A stretch of DNA of 64,000 nt from Cellulomonas humilata (lineage in GTDB: Bacteria > Actinomycetota > Actinomycetes > Actinomycetales > Cellulomonadaceae): the NCBI RefSeq assembly GCF_030814415.1, contig NZ_JAUSVB010000001.1:620001-684000 (forward strand), given 5' to 3'. Positions within the stretch are counted from its first letter, which is position 1. Each line of letters begins with the position of its first letter. The notes under the pieces are model-generated. The model was not told where the DNA came from. It did not search any database and saw only the letters and a list, made by a program, of their open reading frames with translations. Shown here piece after piece: positions 52,523 through 61,581 of this stretch. A program made the translations under genes and the position numbers.

Positions 52523-52540
52523 TTACTGACTTGTCAGTAA
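52523..52540. promoter_or_regulatory. TetR-type operator O2
   Basis: TTACTGAC-TT-GTCAGTAA, a perfect palindrome of 8-bp arms. It is 43 bp from O1 centre to centre, and overlaps the -35 region (TTGTCA) of the TetR gene, whose TATGGT -10 and leaderless start follow. Binding would repress both divergent promoters. Confidence 0.8.
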
Positions 52541-52567
52541 CTTCGCTTGCGGCGCTATGGTTCGGTC

Positions 52568-53221
52568 ATGGACGACGCCGTTCCCCCCGCCGCAGCGCCA
52601 CAGCGCCGCGCACGGCAGCCCCGCCAGGCGACCACCGAGCGCCGCGCGGAGATCCTGCGGGCCGCCGCCCACACGTTCGGGTCCAAGGGCTACAAGAACG
52701 GCTCGCTCGCCGAGGTCGCCGAGCAGGTCGGCATCACGCACGCCGGCGTCCTGCACCACTTCGGCTCCAAGGAGGCGCTCCTGGTCGAGGTGCTCGAGTT
52801 CCGCGACAAGGAGGACGTGCGGGACCTCGAGGGTCAGCACATCCCCGACGGCATCGAGCTGTTCCAGCACCTCGTGCGCACCGCCCGGATGAACGTCGAG
52901 CGGCGCGGCATCGTCCAGGGCTACACCGTGCTCACCGGCGAGTCCGTCACCGAGGACCACCCGGCCCGCGGCTGGGTGACCAACCGGTTCACCATCCTGC
53001 GCGGCGAGATCACGGCCGCGATCATCGAGGTCGGCGGCGGGGACGTGCCGCAGGACGTCGCCGAGTGCGCCGCCAGCGCGATCATCGGCGTCATGGACGG
53101 CCTGCAGGTGCAGTGGCTGCTCGACGACGGCGTCGACCTGCCGACCGCCACGAAGTTCGCCATCGAGGCGATCCTCACGGCGGCGCTGCTGGGCACCGGG
53201 CGACCGCACCCGCTCAGGTAA
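52568..53221 (+). CDS. TetR family regulator of the oligosaccharide operon
   Basis: A 217-residue TetR-type repressor: HTH (about 28-75) with ERRAEILRAAAHTFGSKGYK, GSLAEVAEQVGITHAGVLHH and FGSKEALLVEVLEFRDKEDV, and a C-terminal ligand-binding domain. It is divergent from the GH3-importer operon, with its two palindromes between. The ATG 52568 is six bases after a TATGGT -10 element, so the mRNA is probably leaderless. The ligand is presumably an oligosaccharide or breakdown product. Confidence 0.88.
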   Translation: MDDAVPPAAAPQRRARQPRQATTERRAEILRAAAHTFGSKGYKNGSLAEVAEQVGITHAGVLHHFGSKEALLVEVLEFRDKEDVRDLEGQHIPDGIELFQHLVRTARMNVERRGIVQGYTVLTGESVTEDHPARGWVTNRFTILRGEITAAIIEVGGGDVPQDVAECAASAIIGVMDGLQVQWLLDDGVDLPTATKFAIEAILTAALLGTGRPHPLR

Positions 53222-53272
53222 TTCACAGGGTCGTTCCAGGCGCACGTCAGGTACCGGTCAGAGGGTATGGCC

Positions 53273-54010
53273 ATGACAACGACCACCACCCGTCGCCCGG
53301 AGGTTCTGTCCCGCGCCGACGGCTCCCCTGTCCGCGCGCTCGTGGTCGACGACGAGCCGACCCTCGCCGAGCTGCTGTCCACCGCCCTGCGCTACGAGGG
53401 CTGGCAGGTGGACCATGCGCTGAGCGGCCACGCCGCCGTCCGCGCCGCCAAGACGCTCGACCCCGACGTCATCGTGCTCGACGTCATGCTCCCCGACCTG
53501 TCGGGCATCGACGTGCTCCGCCGCGTCCGCACCACCCACCCGAACGTCCCCGTGCTGTTCCTCACCGCCAAGGACGCGGTCGAGGACCGGATCGCGGGCC
53601 TGACCGCCGGTGGCGACGACTACGTGACCAAGCCGTTCAGCCTCGAGGAGGTCGTCGCCCGCCTGCGCGCCCTGCTGCGCCGCACGGGCGCCGTCTCGTC
53701 CCGCGACGAGGCCACGCTCGTCGTCGGCGACCTGACGATGGACGAGGACAGCCACGAGGTCACCCGTGGCGGCGAGGACATCCGCCTCACCGCCACCGAG
53801 TTCGAGCTGCTCCGGTACTTCATGCGCAACCCGAAGCGCGTGCTGTCCAAGGCGCAGATCCTGGACCGCGTCTGGCAGTACGACTTCGGCGGCCAGGCCA
53901 ACATCGTCGAGCTCTACGTGTCCTACCTGCGGCGCAAGATCGACAAGGGCCGCACCCCGATGCTGCACACCCTGCGCGGCGTCGGGTACGTGCTCAAGCC
54001 CTCCGTCTGA
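53273..54010 (+). CDS. OmpR/PhoB family response regulator
   Basis: A 245-residue regulator. Receiver domain (about 21-135): acidic pair D26-D27, phospho-acceptor D70 in VIVLDVMLPD, conserved Thr98 and Lys120 (VTKPF). Winged-helix output domain (about 155-245): LTATEFELLRYFMRNPKRVL and LYVSYLRRKIDKGRTPMLHT. The ATG at 53273 has GAGGG seven bases upstream; the ATG two codons earlier is too close to it. Two bases separate it from the sensor kinase gene. Confidence 0.93.
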   Translation: MTTTTTRRPEVLSRADGSPVRALVVDDEPTLAELLSTALRYEGWQVDHALSGHAAVRAAKTLDPDVIVLDVMLPDLSGIDVLRRVRTTHPNVPVLFLTAKDAVEDRIAGLTAGGDDYVTKPFSLEEVVARLRALLRRTGAVSSRDEATLVVGDLTMDEDSHEVTRGGEDIRLTATEFELLRYFMRNPKRVLSKAQILDRVWQYDFGGQANIVELYVSYLRRKIDKGRTPMLHTLRGVGYVLKPSV

Positions 54011-54012
54011 TC

Positions 54013-55506
54013 GTGGGCCGCTGGACGCTGCGCCGACGGCTGGTCGTCGTCGTCGTGGCGCTCGTGGCCGTCGTGGCTGCCGCCATGGGCACGCTGTCCA
54101 CCCTGGCGCTGCAGAGCTCGCTGACCACGCAGCTCGACGAGAAGCTCACCGCCGCGCACCGGCGCACAGTCGACGGCCCCGTGCGGGTGGGCGGCATCGC
54201 CGTCGCCCCCGACCAGGCGGCCGACGAGCTGCCGGCACCACCGGGCAGCACGTTCCGACCCGGCCAGGACGCGGGCACCGTCAACGTCCAGGTGCCCGAC
54301 GGCGCCGGCCCCGCCGACCTCACCGCGCTGCAGGCGGGATACGTCGACGACGACGGCAACCTGGTCGCGCTCGACCAGACGCAGACCGAGCAGCTGCTCG
54401 CCGTGCCGACCGACGGTGAGCCCGTCTCGATCGTGCTGTCCGACCTGGGCGGCTACCGGGCGATCGCCAGCGTCGCCACCGACGGGACGACGAACGTCAC
54501 CGCCCTGCCGTCCACGTCCGTGACCAGCACCGTCACGACGTTCGTCGCCGTCGAGGTCGTCGTCGCCGCGCTCGCCCTGCTGGTCGCCGCGGCCGCCGGC
54601 ATGGTGCTCGTGCGCCGCGAGCTGCGACCCCTCGACCGCGTCGTCGGCACCGCCAACCGGGTCGCCCGGCTCCCCCTCGACCGCGGCGAGGTGGTTCTCG
54701 CCGACCGCGTGCCCGCCCGGGACACCGACCCCGCGACCGAGGTCGGGCAGGTGGGAGCCGCCCTGAACAAGCTGCTCGGGCACGTCGAGCAGGCCCTCGG
54801 TGCCCGGCACGAGTCCGAGTCGCAGGTGCGCCAGTTCGTCGCCGACGCCAGCCACGAGCTGCGCACCCCGCTGGCCTCCATCCGCGGGTACGCCGAGCTG
54901 GTCCGCCGCTCCCCCGACGACGTGCCCGTCAGCGCGCTGCAGGCGATGTCCCGCGTCGAGTCCGAGTCCGAGCGCATGACCGCCCTGCTCGAGGACATGC
55001 TGCTGCTCGCCCGCCTGGACGCCGGCCGACCCCTGGCGTCCGAGCCCGTCGACCTCACCGTGCTCGCCATCGACGCCGTCACCGACGCGCACGCCGCCGG
55101 CCCCGACCACGACTGGCGCCTCGACCTGCCGTCGGAGGAGCACCTCGAGGACGCCCTCGTGGTCGGCGACGACCACCGGCTCCGCCAGGTCCTGGCCAAC
55201 CTCCTGTCGAACGCCCGCCTGCACACGCCCGCCGGCACCGCCGTGACAGCCCGCGTCCGTCGCGCCGGCGACAAGGTCGTCCTGCAGGTGGCCGACGACG
55301 GCCCCGGCATCCCGCCCGCCCTGCGCGAGAGCCTGTTCCAGCGGTTCACGCGCGGCGACGCCTCCCGCAACAGCGCGACGGGGTCCACCGGCCTCGGCCT
55401 GGCGATCGTGCACGCGGTGGTCACGGCCCACGGCGGCACCATCACGGTGTCGAGCGGCCCCGGCACCACGTTCACGGTCACCCTCCCGGCCGCGCTCGCC
55501 GCCTGA
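54013..55506 (+). CDS. Sensor histidine kinase
   Basis: A 497-residue membrane kinase: two membrane helices (about 8-32 and 175-205) enclosing a periplasmic-side sensor of about 140 residues, a HAMP region, the dimerisation domain with His281 in ASHELRTPLASIRGYAELV, then an ATP-binding domain with N box LANLLSNARLHTPAG, G1 DDGPGIP and G2 GLGLAIVHAVV. GTG start at 54013 follows the regulator stop by two bases. The signal and regulon are unknown. Confidence 0.92.
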   Translation: MGRWTLRRRLVVVVVALVAVVAAAMGTLSTLALQSSLTTQLDEKLTAAHRRTVDGPVRVGGIAVAPDQAADELPAPPGSTFRPGQDAGTVNVQVPDGAGPADLTALQAGYVDDDGNLVALDQTQTEQLLAVPTDGEPVSIVLSDLGGYRAIASVATDGTTNVTALPSTSVTSTVTTFVAVEVVVAALALLVAAAAGMVLVRRELRPLDRVVGTANRVARLPLDRGEVVLADRVPARDTDPATEVGQVGAALNKLLGHVEQALGARHESESQVRQFVADASHELRTPLASIRGYAELVRRSPDDVPVSALQAMSRVESESERMTALLEDMLLLARLDAGRPLASEPVDLTVLAIDAVTDAHAAGPDHDWRLDLPSEEHLEDALVVGDDHRLRQVLANLLSNARLHTPAGTAVTARVRRAGDKVVLQVADDGPGIPPALRESLFQRFTRGDASRNSATGSTGLGLAIVHAVVTAHGGTITVSSGPGTTFTVTLPAALAA

Positions 55507-55517
55507 CCCTCCCCGCA

Positions 55518-55629
55518 ACGTCCGCACATCAACGCGTCCCAACGCCCTTCTGTGCGGACGTCCCCGCAATCACCCCCGCAACGTCCGCACATCAGAGGGT
55601 TCCAACGCTCTTCTGTGCGGACGTTGCGG
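55518..55629. repeat. Tandem hairpin repeats after the two-component operon
   Basis: Two hairpins, 63 bp apart. First: ACGTCCGCACA (55518-55528) with TGTGCGGACGT (55551-55561). Second: CCGCAACGTCCGCACA (55576-55591) with its 16-bp complement (55614-55629). Both loops are 22 bases and related, ending CCAACGC(C/T)CTTC. They could be a double terminator of the operon or a dispersed REP-like element. Confidence 0.7.
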
Positions 55630-55694
55630 TCGCGGGAGCGGGGTGAGCGCGGGAGCCTGGACGGGATTGCCGACGATGTCTCCGAGGAGTGGTG

Positions 55695-56075
55695 ATGGCG
55701 GATCTCAGCAAGGCGTTCAGCGGGTTCTCGACCGACGACGTCCCGGCCGCGCGGGCGTTCTACGCGGACGTGCTCGGGCTCGACGTGTCCGAGGAGAACG
55801 GGATGCTCTTCCTGCGCTTCGAGAGCGGTCACGAGGTGCTCGTCTACCCGAAGGGCCCGGCCCACGAGCCCGCCGGTTACACGGTGCTCAACTTCCCCGT
55901 CGAGGACGTGCCCGGCACGGTCGCGGAGCTGCGGGAACGCGGGGTGTCGTTCGAGAAGTACGCGGGCACCCCCACCGAGACCGACGACGACTTCGTGTTC
56001 CGCGGCGGCGGCCCGCTGATCGCGTGGTTCACGGACCCGGGCGGCAACGTCCTGTCGATCATCGAGGCGAGCTGA
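55695..56075 (+). CDS. VOC/glyoxalase superfamily protein
   Basis: A 126-residue VOC protein with VPAARAFYADVLGLDVSEEN at the start of the first module, and FVFRGGGPLIAWFTDPGGNV for the second. The GGN-L end is usual for bleomycin-resistance or dioxygenase types. GAGGAG precedes the ATG (55695) by five bases. It begins 65 bases after the tandem hairpins and ends before a terminator. Confidence 0.85.
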   Translation: MADLSKAFSGFSTDDVPAARAFYADVLGLDVSEENGMLFLRFESGHEVLVYPKGPAHEPAGYTVLNFPVEDVPGTVAELRERGVSFEKYAGTPTETDDDFVFRGGGPLIAWFTDPGGNVLSIIEAS

Positions 56076-56094
56076 CCCGACGAACCACCATGGC

Positions 56095-56120
56095 TGACGC
56101 GACGGGGCACCGTCGCGTCA
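56095..56120. terminator. Bidirectional terminator hairpin
   Basis: TGACGCGACGG pairs perfectly with CCGTCGCGTCA around a GGCA loop. It lies between convergent genes ending at 56075 and 56137, so it can serve both. No T-run. Confidence 0.7.
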
Positions 56121-56136
56121 CTCATGGCAGGTTCGG

Positions 56137-56553
56137 CTACGCAACGATCAGCGTCACCGCCACGATGCCGACGACGTGGTAGCCGCCCGTGATGAAGCCG
56201 AGGCGGAACGGGTGCGGCGTGTGCGGCGTCAGGGCGTTGTTCACGGAGACGGCCAGGGCGACGCCGACACCGACGACGAGACCCAGGACGAGGGCGTCCA
56301 TCGGCCGCTCGGTCCCCGTCGCGCCCGCGAGGACGGCCATCGCGACCGTGACCAGCAGGCTGCTGACCAGCGGCACGACGTAGTACGCGGCGGAGAACCT
56401 CTCACCGCGGACCCGCGTGTGCCCGATGGCGGTGTCCCAGGCCGCGCCGAACAGCGGCGTGAACCAGAGGGCGCCGAGCAGGTAGTAGGCGAGGGTCGCG
56501 ATGCCGATCGCGAGCCAGCTGAGGTCGGTCAGGTGGGAGGTCACGCGTGCCAT
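56137..56553 (-). CDS. DUF1761 family membrane protein
   Basis: A 138-residue protein with four hydrophobic helices; the first (SWLAIGIATLAYYLLGALWF) ends in the YYLLGALWFTPLFG pattern of DUF1761, and FRLGFITGGYHVVGIVAVTL forms the last. Function unknown. ATG 56553 is used; the open frame continues upstream without family character. It is divergent from an AraC regulator. Confidence 0.8.
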   Translation of the reverse strand: MARVTSHLTDLSWLAIGIATLAYYLLGALWFTPLFGAAWDTAIGHTRVRGERFSAAYYVVPLVSSLLVTVAMAVLAGATGTERPMDALVLGLVVGVGVALAVSVNNALTPHTPHPFRLGFITGGYHVVGIVAVTLIVA

Positions 56554-56614
56554 CGTCGGCACCGGCAGGCGACGGGGTCTTGGAGAAACGCGACACCGAC
56601 CGCGATCGTGGGGC

Positions 56615-57466
56615 ATGCGCATCCGTCCCGACGAGACCTCGGGCGTGCTCCATCCGGAGAACCTCACCCGCTACGCCGCGCGGTGGATCGACCCCGACCC
56701 GGCCGTCCGCGACGTCGTCGACACGTACTGGCACGTGCGCTGGCACCTGGACGAGGGCGAGGTGGTCGACCAGACGATCGTCGACCTGCCCGCCGTCACA
56801 CTGACCGTCGAGGCCGGTGACGTCCCCGCCGACCTCGTCGTCACCGGTCTGCACCGCCGTGCGTGGCAGCGGCGCATCGCCGGGTCGGGCGACGTCTTCG
56901 CCGTCCGGCTGCGACCCGCCGGGCTCGCGGTGCTCAGCGCGCTACGACCTCAGGACCTCGCCGACGCGACGACCCCGCTCACGGGCGGCATCGACGACGG
57001 GCTCCGCGCGCTCCTGGCCCGCATCGCCGCCGCGGGCACACCCGACGACCGTGCCCGCGTGGCCGACGCGCTGGTCGCGGAACGTCTCCGGGCGCACCCG
57101 CCGTCGCCGGCGCACCTGCTGGCCAACGAGGTTCTCGACGAGCTGCGCTCACGTGCCTACCGCCGGACCGGCACTCCCCTCGCGGAGCACTTCGCGGTCA
57201 GCGAGCGCTCGATCCAGCGGGCGCTGTCGGCGACGCTCGGCATCGGACCCAAGCAGGCGGCCCGGCGCATCCGGCTGCAGGAGGCCGCACGGGCGATCGC
57301 GGTGCACGGCGACGACGACCTCGCGGAGATCGCCGTCGAGCTGGGCTATGCCGACCAGGCCCACCTCACGAGCGACTTCCGCGCGGCGACGGGCACCACG
57401 CCGGGCGCCTACCGACGACAGCTCCGGCAGCTGGCCGGACAGCGTCAGAGCGGGAACGCGTTGTAG
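56615..57466 (+). CDS. AraC family transcriptional regulator
   Basis: A 283-residue regulator. N-terminal sensing domain (about 15-150) of the DUF6597-like type; C-terminal double HTH (about 185-275) with LAEHFAVSERSIQRALSATL and LAEIAVELGYADQAHLTSDF then RAATGTTPGAYRRQ, the AraC signature. It overlaps the end of the convergent gene at 57445-58242 by 22 bases. Start ATG 56615. Confidence 0.88.
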   Translation: MRIRPDETSGVLHPENLTRYAARWIDPDPAVRDVVDTYWHVRWHLDEGEVVDQTIVDLPAVTLTVEAGDVPADLVVTGLHRRAWQRRIAGSGDVFAVRLRPAGLAVLSALRPQDLADATTPLTGGIDDGLRALLARIAAAGTPDDRARVADALVAERLRAHPPSPAHLLANEVLDELRSRAYRRTGTPLAEHFAVSERSIQRALSATLGIGPKQAARRIRLQEAARAIAVHGDDDLAEIAVELGYADQAHLTSDFRAATGTTPGAYRRQLRQLAGQRQSGNAL

Positions 57467-58242
57467 AAGTCGACGATGTCCTCGACCGGGCCGGTGGCCT
57501 GGAAGACCGTGGTCCCGTTCGTCCAGACCGCGACACCGGTCCCGTCGCCCACGTCGGCGATCGAGTAGCTGCCCGCCACGGCGTCGCCGGCGGTGACCTC
57601 GCCGCTCTGCGGAAGCGTCGGGCCGGTCGGTGAGGCCGACGGGTCAGGGGTCGGCGCGGTCGGGAACCCGGCGATGAGCGTCGCGGCGAACGCCGACGCC
57701 TCCTCAGGGGTCTCCCACTGGCCGGAGCGGACCGTGACCGTGCCGGAGCCGCCGTCGGTGTACGTCTCCGTGTAGGCCTCGATGGCACCGGCGGCCTGCC
57801 ACTCGGGGTCCACGGCCGACGTCGCGAGCGCGTACTGGAGCACGGTCGTCGGCAGGGCGACGGCGAACGCCGTGGTCCCGGGCCGGGCGACGGGCTCGAC
57901 GGTCGGCGTCGGGGAGGGCAGCAGGATCGTCGTCGCGACGGCCGGCGGGGCGTCCGCGGTGTCGTCGCCGGAGCTCGTGACCAGCGCGATGATGATCGCG
58001 GCGGCGATGACCACGACGCCGCCGATGATCGCCGGGATCAGCCAGCGAGGCCGACCCGACGCGGGCTCCGCCGGGTCCGGCTCGGTCGCAGGCGCGGTGC
58101 CGGGCGCAGCCTCCTGCGCGGCGGGCGCGGAGGCCGGGATCGGCGCGGTGGGCGGCTTCTGCTGCGCCGCCTGCCAGCTCGAGCTCGGCGGCGTCGGCGG
58201 GCCGGCCGGTCGTTCGGGGCCGGGACGGCCGGTGTCGCTCAT
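57445..58242 (-). CDS. Membrane-anchored secreted protein of unknown function
   Basis: A 265-residue protein: Pro/Ala-rich cytoplasmic N-terminus (about 1-62), one membrane helix (about 66-88, WLIPAIIGGVVVIAAAIIIALV), a short Pro/Ser linker, then an extracytoplasmic alpha/beta domain (about 115-265) with VRSGQWETPEEASAFAATLI and VWTNGTTVFQATGPVEDIVD. GGGGGAG precedes the ATG at 58242. Function unknown. Confidence 0.7.
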   Translation of the reverse strand: MSDTGRPGPERPAGPPTPPSSSWQAAQQKPPTAPIPASAPAAQEAAPGTAPATEPDPAEPASGRPRWLIPAIIGGVVVIAAAIIIALVTSSGDDTADAPPAVATTILLPSPTPTVEPVARPGTTAFAVALPTTVLQYALATSAVDPEWQAAGAIEAYTETYTDGGSGTVTVRSGQWETPEEASAFAATLIAGFPTAPTPDPSASPTGPTLPQSGEVTAGDAVAGSYSIADVGDGTGVAVWTNGTTVFQATGPVEDIVDFYNAFPL

Positions 58243-58309
58243 CGGGGCTCCCCCTTGCATCACGTCGCCCGAACCCTCGCCGGACGCCCCGCAGCCTACC
58301 GACGGAAAG

Positions 58310-59914
58310 TCAGCCGACGACGTCACGTCGCCGGAACGCGGCGAGCCCCACCGCGTTCAGGGCGACAGCCACGACGGCGAGCACGAGCACGGGCGGCCAG
58401 TCCATGGCCTCGGCGGGCAGCTGCGGTGTGTACGTGAACGGCGACAGGACGTCGGAGCCGTCGGGCAGCAGCGCGGCGAACAGGCCGACGACGCCGACGT
58501 ACGTGACGTAGGCCCAGACCAGCCCGAACGCGCGTGGCGCGACGCCCATCACGACGACCGCGACGCCGAGGATGATCCCGACCGCGGGGAGGGTCACCGC
58601 AGTCGCGCCGACCAGCTGCGCGACGGAGCGCTCGCCCAGCGACGCGGTCGCGGTCAGGCCCATCAGCAGGCCCGTGACCAGCATCATCACCGTCGCAGCG
58701 CCCGCCGCGACGCCCACCTGCGAGCCCAGCCAGCGCACCCGCGACACGGGTCCGGCCAGCACGATCGCGCCGCGCGTCGCGTTCTCCTCCGTGCGCGCCG
58801 CATTGACGGCGGTCGCGGCGTACGCGCCGGCCATGACAGCCAGGAAGACCGTGTAGAGCGCGAAGGCCGACGCCGCGGCGCCGTTCGGGCCGGTCGGGAA
58901 CATCTGCGCGAGCTGGGGCTCGTCGGCGACGAAGTCGACGATCTCACCGGCCAGGAGCCCGATGAACACGCCCATGACGACGATCCCCACGCCCCACGAC
59001 ACGATCGCGCCCGACTGCCGCCGCACTGTCAGCGCGACCATCCCCGACAGGCGCGCCGACGCCCGCGGGCGGCCCAGCCGCTCGGCGAGCAGGCCGGTGC
59101 CCATGTCGCGACGGCCGACGAGCCAGAACGCCACGGCCACCAGGACGGCCGCGACGACGACGCCGATCGCCAGCGGCCAGAACCGCTCGTCGACGTACGC
59201 GCGCGTCGCCTGCGCCCACCCGAACGGCGACAGCCACGTGAGCACGCTGGTGCTCTCCGGGCCGCGCACGTCGCCGACCGCCCGCAGCAGGAACGCGACC
59301 CCGAGCGCCGCCATGCCGAGCGAGCTGGCCGCCCGCGCGTGCGCGGTGAGCTGCGAGGCGACCGCGGAGATGCCGGCGAACACGAGCCCGACCATGACGA
59401 TGCCGCCCGTGAGCGCGAGCGAGCCGACCGGGTCGAGCCCCGTGCTCAGGAGCGCGAGGAACGTCAGGCCGCCGACGACAACCGTCGCGACGACGGCCGC
59501 GACAAGCCCCGCGACGACGGGCGCGTCACGACCCACGGGTGCGGACCGCACGAGCTCGAGCCGGCCGTCCTCCTCGGCTGCCCGCAGGTGCCGCGTCACG
59601 GTCAGCAGCGCCATGATCGCGACCGGGATCATGAGCCAGAGGCCCAGCTCGTTGGCCGTCATCGCGCCGACCGTGTAGTCGTCGAGCCCGTAGCCCGGAC
59701 CTGCCAGGGCGGTCGCCGCGGGCGAGGAGATGAGCTGTGCACGCCCGGCCAGCGCCTCGGGCGTGGAGTAGACCTGCGACAGCCCGCTGACCGACACCTG
59801 CGTGAGCCCGGCGATCGCCACGGCCCAGATCGCCGTGCGCCACCGATCCAGGCGCAGGGCGACACGCACCAGTCCGCGCGTGCCGGCGAGCTCGGTGTCG
59901 GTGGCCGCGCTCAT
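58310..59914 (-). CDS. ABC exporter permease, ABC-2 type
   Basis: A 534-residue membrane protein with about 12 helices in two homologous halves (LRLDRWRTAIWAVAIAGLTQ at the start, and RRQSGAIVSWGVGIVVMGVF for the second half), the tetronasin/YhgE-like exporter type. It lies downstream of its ATPase on the same strand with 22 bases between, and the operon begins with a TetR gene. It probably exports a hydrophobic antibiotic or lipid. Start ATG 59914. Confidence 0.87.
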   Translation of the reverse strand: MSAATDTELAGTRGLVRVALRLDRWRTAIWAVAIAGLTQVSVSGLSQVYSTPEALAGRAQLISSPAATALAGPGYGLDDYTVGAMTANELGLWLMIPVAIMALLTVTRHLRAAEEDGRLELVRSAPVGRDAPVVAGLVAAVVATVVVGGLTFLALLSTGLDPVGSLALTGGIVMVGLVFAGISAVASQLTAHARAASSLGMAALGVAFLLRAVGDVRGPESTSVLTWLSPFGWAQATRAYVDERFWPLAIGVVVAAVLVAVAFWLVGRRDMGTGLLAERLGRPRASARLSGMVALTVRRQSGAIVSWGVGIVVMGVFIGLLAGEIVDFVADEPQLAQMFPTGPNGAAASAFALYTVFLAVMAGAYAATAVNAARTEENATRGAIVLAGPVSRVRWLGSQVGVAAGAATVMMLVTGLLMGLTATASLGERSVAQLVGATAVTLPAVGIILGVAVVVMGVAPRAFGLVWAYVTYVGVVGLFAALLPDGSDVLSPFTYTPQLPAEAMDWPPVLVLAVVAVALNAVGLAAFRRRDVVG

Positions 59915-59936
59915 CGCGACTCCTCGTGCACGCTGA

Positions 59937-60860
59937 TCATGACGCGTCTCCGACGCCCAGAGTGGCCAGCTCCTCGCTGTACTCGCGCAGGAACAGGTCC
60001 TCGAGGGTCGGCGGGTGCGCGGTCAGCGACCGGACGCCGAACCCGGTGAGCCGCGCGAGCACGTCGTTGAGCGAGGCGGTGTCGACGTCGACCGTCAGGT
60101 GGCCGTCGTCGCGCTGCACGTGGTGCACCCCGTCGAGCGCGGTGAGGGTGCGCTCGGCGGCGTCGGCCTCCCGCAGACCGGCCGTCACGGTGGTGCGGGT
60201 GAGGCTGCGCAGCTCCTCCAGCGAGCCGCTCTGCACCGCGCGACCCTGCCGGATGATCGTGACGCGACGGCACAGCGCCTCGACCTCGGCCAGGATGTGG
60301 CTCGACAGCAGCACGGTGCGCCCGTCGGCGGCGGCCTCCTGCACGACCTGCTGGAACACCGCCTCCATCAGGGGGTCCAGGCCGCTGGTCGGCTCGTCCA
60401 TGAGCAGCAGCTCGACGTCCGCCGCGAGCGCCGCGACGAGCGCGACCTTCTGCCGGTTGCCCTTGGAGTAGGCGCGGCCCTTGATGCGCGGGTCGAGCTC
60501 GAACCGCTCGATGAGGGCGTCGCGACGTGCCGGGTCCAGCCCGCCTCGCAGGCGCCCGAGCACGTCGATCGACTCGCCGCCGGACAGGTTGGGCCACAGG
60601 TTGACCTCGCCGGGGACGTAGGCCAGCCGTCGGTGCAGTGCGACGGCGTCGTGCCACGGGTCGCCGCCGAGCAGCTGCACGTCGCCGGCGTCGGCGCGCA
60701 GCAGCCCGAGCAGCACGCGGATGGTGGTCGACTTGCCCGCGCCGTTGGGGCCGAGGAAGCCGTGCACCTCCCCCGTGCGGACCGTGAGGTCGAACCCGTC
60801 GAGAGCGCGCTTGGCGCCGAACGACTTGACGAGCCCGCTGACCGCGATGGCGTCGGTCAT
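59937..60860 (-). CDS. ABC exporter ATP-binding protein
   Basis: A 307-residue ATPase: Walker [13 protein letters not shown], signature region [12 protein letters not shown] (a variant of LSGGQ usual in this exporter group), Walker [15 protein letters not shown] and SSHILAE with the H-loop. The C-terminal 90 residues hold a small domain ([20 protein letters not shown]). ATG 60860 overlaps the TetR stop by ATGA. It powers the permease encoded downstream. Confidence 0.92.
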   Translation of the reverse strand: MTDAIAVSGLVKSFGAKRALDGFDLTVRTGEVHGFLGPNGAGKSTTIRVLLGLLRADAGDVQLLGGDPWHDAVALHRRLAYVPGEVNLWPNLSGGESIDVLGRLRGGLDPARRDALIERFELDPRIKGRAYSKGNRQKVALVAALAADVELLLMDEPTSGLDPLMEAVFQQVVQEAAADGRTVLLSSHILAEVEALCRRVTIIRQGRAVQSGSLEELRSLTRTTVTAGLREADAAERTLTALDGVHHVQRDDGHLTVDVDTASLNDVLARLTGFGVRSLTAHPPTLEDLFLREYSEELATLGVGDAS

Positions 60861-61507
60861 GACTTCTCCTTGTCCTGCTGAAAGTGCAGATAGGCGTCGA
60901 GGTATCTGCTGTCGGTGAAGAGGCCGTGCGTGTAGAGCTCGAGGCCGGCGAGCATGGTGCGGCTGGTGAGCTCGTCGATGGCCGTGCCCGGGTCGTCCGT
61001 CGGCGCGACGCCCCGGCCCGCGGCCGCGTCCAGCTGGGCCATCACGATGAGCCCGACCTGGGTGGCGACGACCTGACGCGCCCGACCGCGGGGGTCGCGC
61101 GAGCCGCGGACCGTGCCCGCCGCCTCGCCCGCCTCCAGGTAGTCCGCGGCGTCGTCCATCAACCCGTCGACGAAGTGCGCCGCGGCCGCCCCGCCGTCCA
61201 TGAGGCTGCGGACGATGTAGGCGAACAGGGGCGCGTACTCCTGCACGTGCGCCAGCATCCCGATCGTCTCGGCCGGCGACTTCTCGGCGATCGCCGACGA
61301 CTTCTCCTCGCGGATGACCCGCAGCACGTGCTCGTCGCACTCGGCGCGCAACGCGTCCTTGGAGCCGAAGTGGTGGATCACGAGGCCGGCGCTGACCCCG
61401 GCGTCCTCCGCGATGGTGCGCACGGGCGCCCGGAACCCGTCGCGGCCGAAGCGCGCGACGGCCGCGTCCCGGATGCGGGCGCGGGCGGTGAGGTCCTCTG
61501 AACGCAC
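60857..61507 (-). CDS. TetR family regulator of ABC exporter operon
   Basis: A 216-residue TetR repressor with HTH at about 8-55 ([40 protein letters not shown]) and a ligand-binding domain. It is first in the regulator-ATPase-permease operon, so autoregulated export of its inducer is likely. GTG at 61507 is used; GTG at 61513 is also in frame. A palindrome lies 10 bases upstream (61517-61534). Confidence 0.9.
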   Translation of the reverse strand: MRSEDLTARARIRDAAVARFGRDGFRAPVRTIAEDAGVSAGLVIHHFGSKDALRAECDEHVLRVIREEKSSAIAEKSPAETIGMLAHVQEYAPLFAYIVRSLMDGGAAAAHFVDGLMDDAADYLEAGEAAGTVRGSRDPRGRARQVVATQVGLIVMAQLDAAAGRGVAPTDDPGTAIDELTSRTMLAGLELYTHGLFTDSRYLDAYLHFQQDKEKS

Positions 61508-61516
61508 GTTCACTAC

Positions 61517-61534
61517 GTTAAACGCTTGTTCAAC
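61517..61534. promoter_or_regulatory. TetR-type operator of exporter operon
   Basis: GTTAAAC-GCTT-GTTCAAC, 7-bp arms with one mismatch. It lies directly upstream of the TetR start and about 50 bases from the divergent radA start, where it would overlap the promoter of the TetR-ABC operon. Confidence 0.6.
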
Positions 61535-61581
61535 CGTGGCGCAAGAGGGTCGTGTCACAGGCTGCGGCTAGCGTGCGGCGC

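Noticed and set aside
52513..54012. Long in-frame extension upstream of the histidine kinase
   Set aside because: It is a shadow across the TetR and response regulator genes; the GTG at 54013 begins directly before the first membrane helix.
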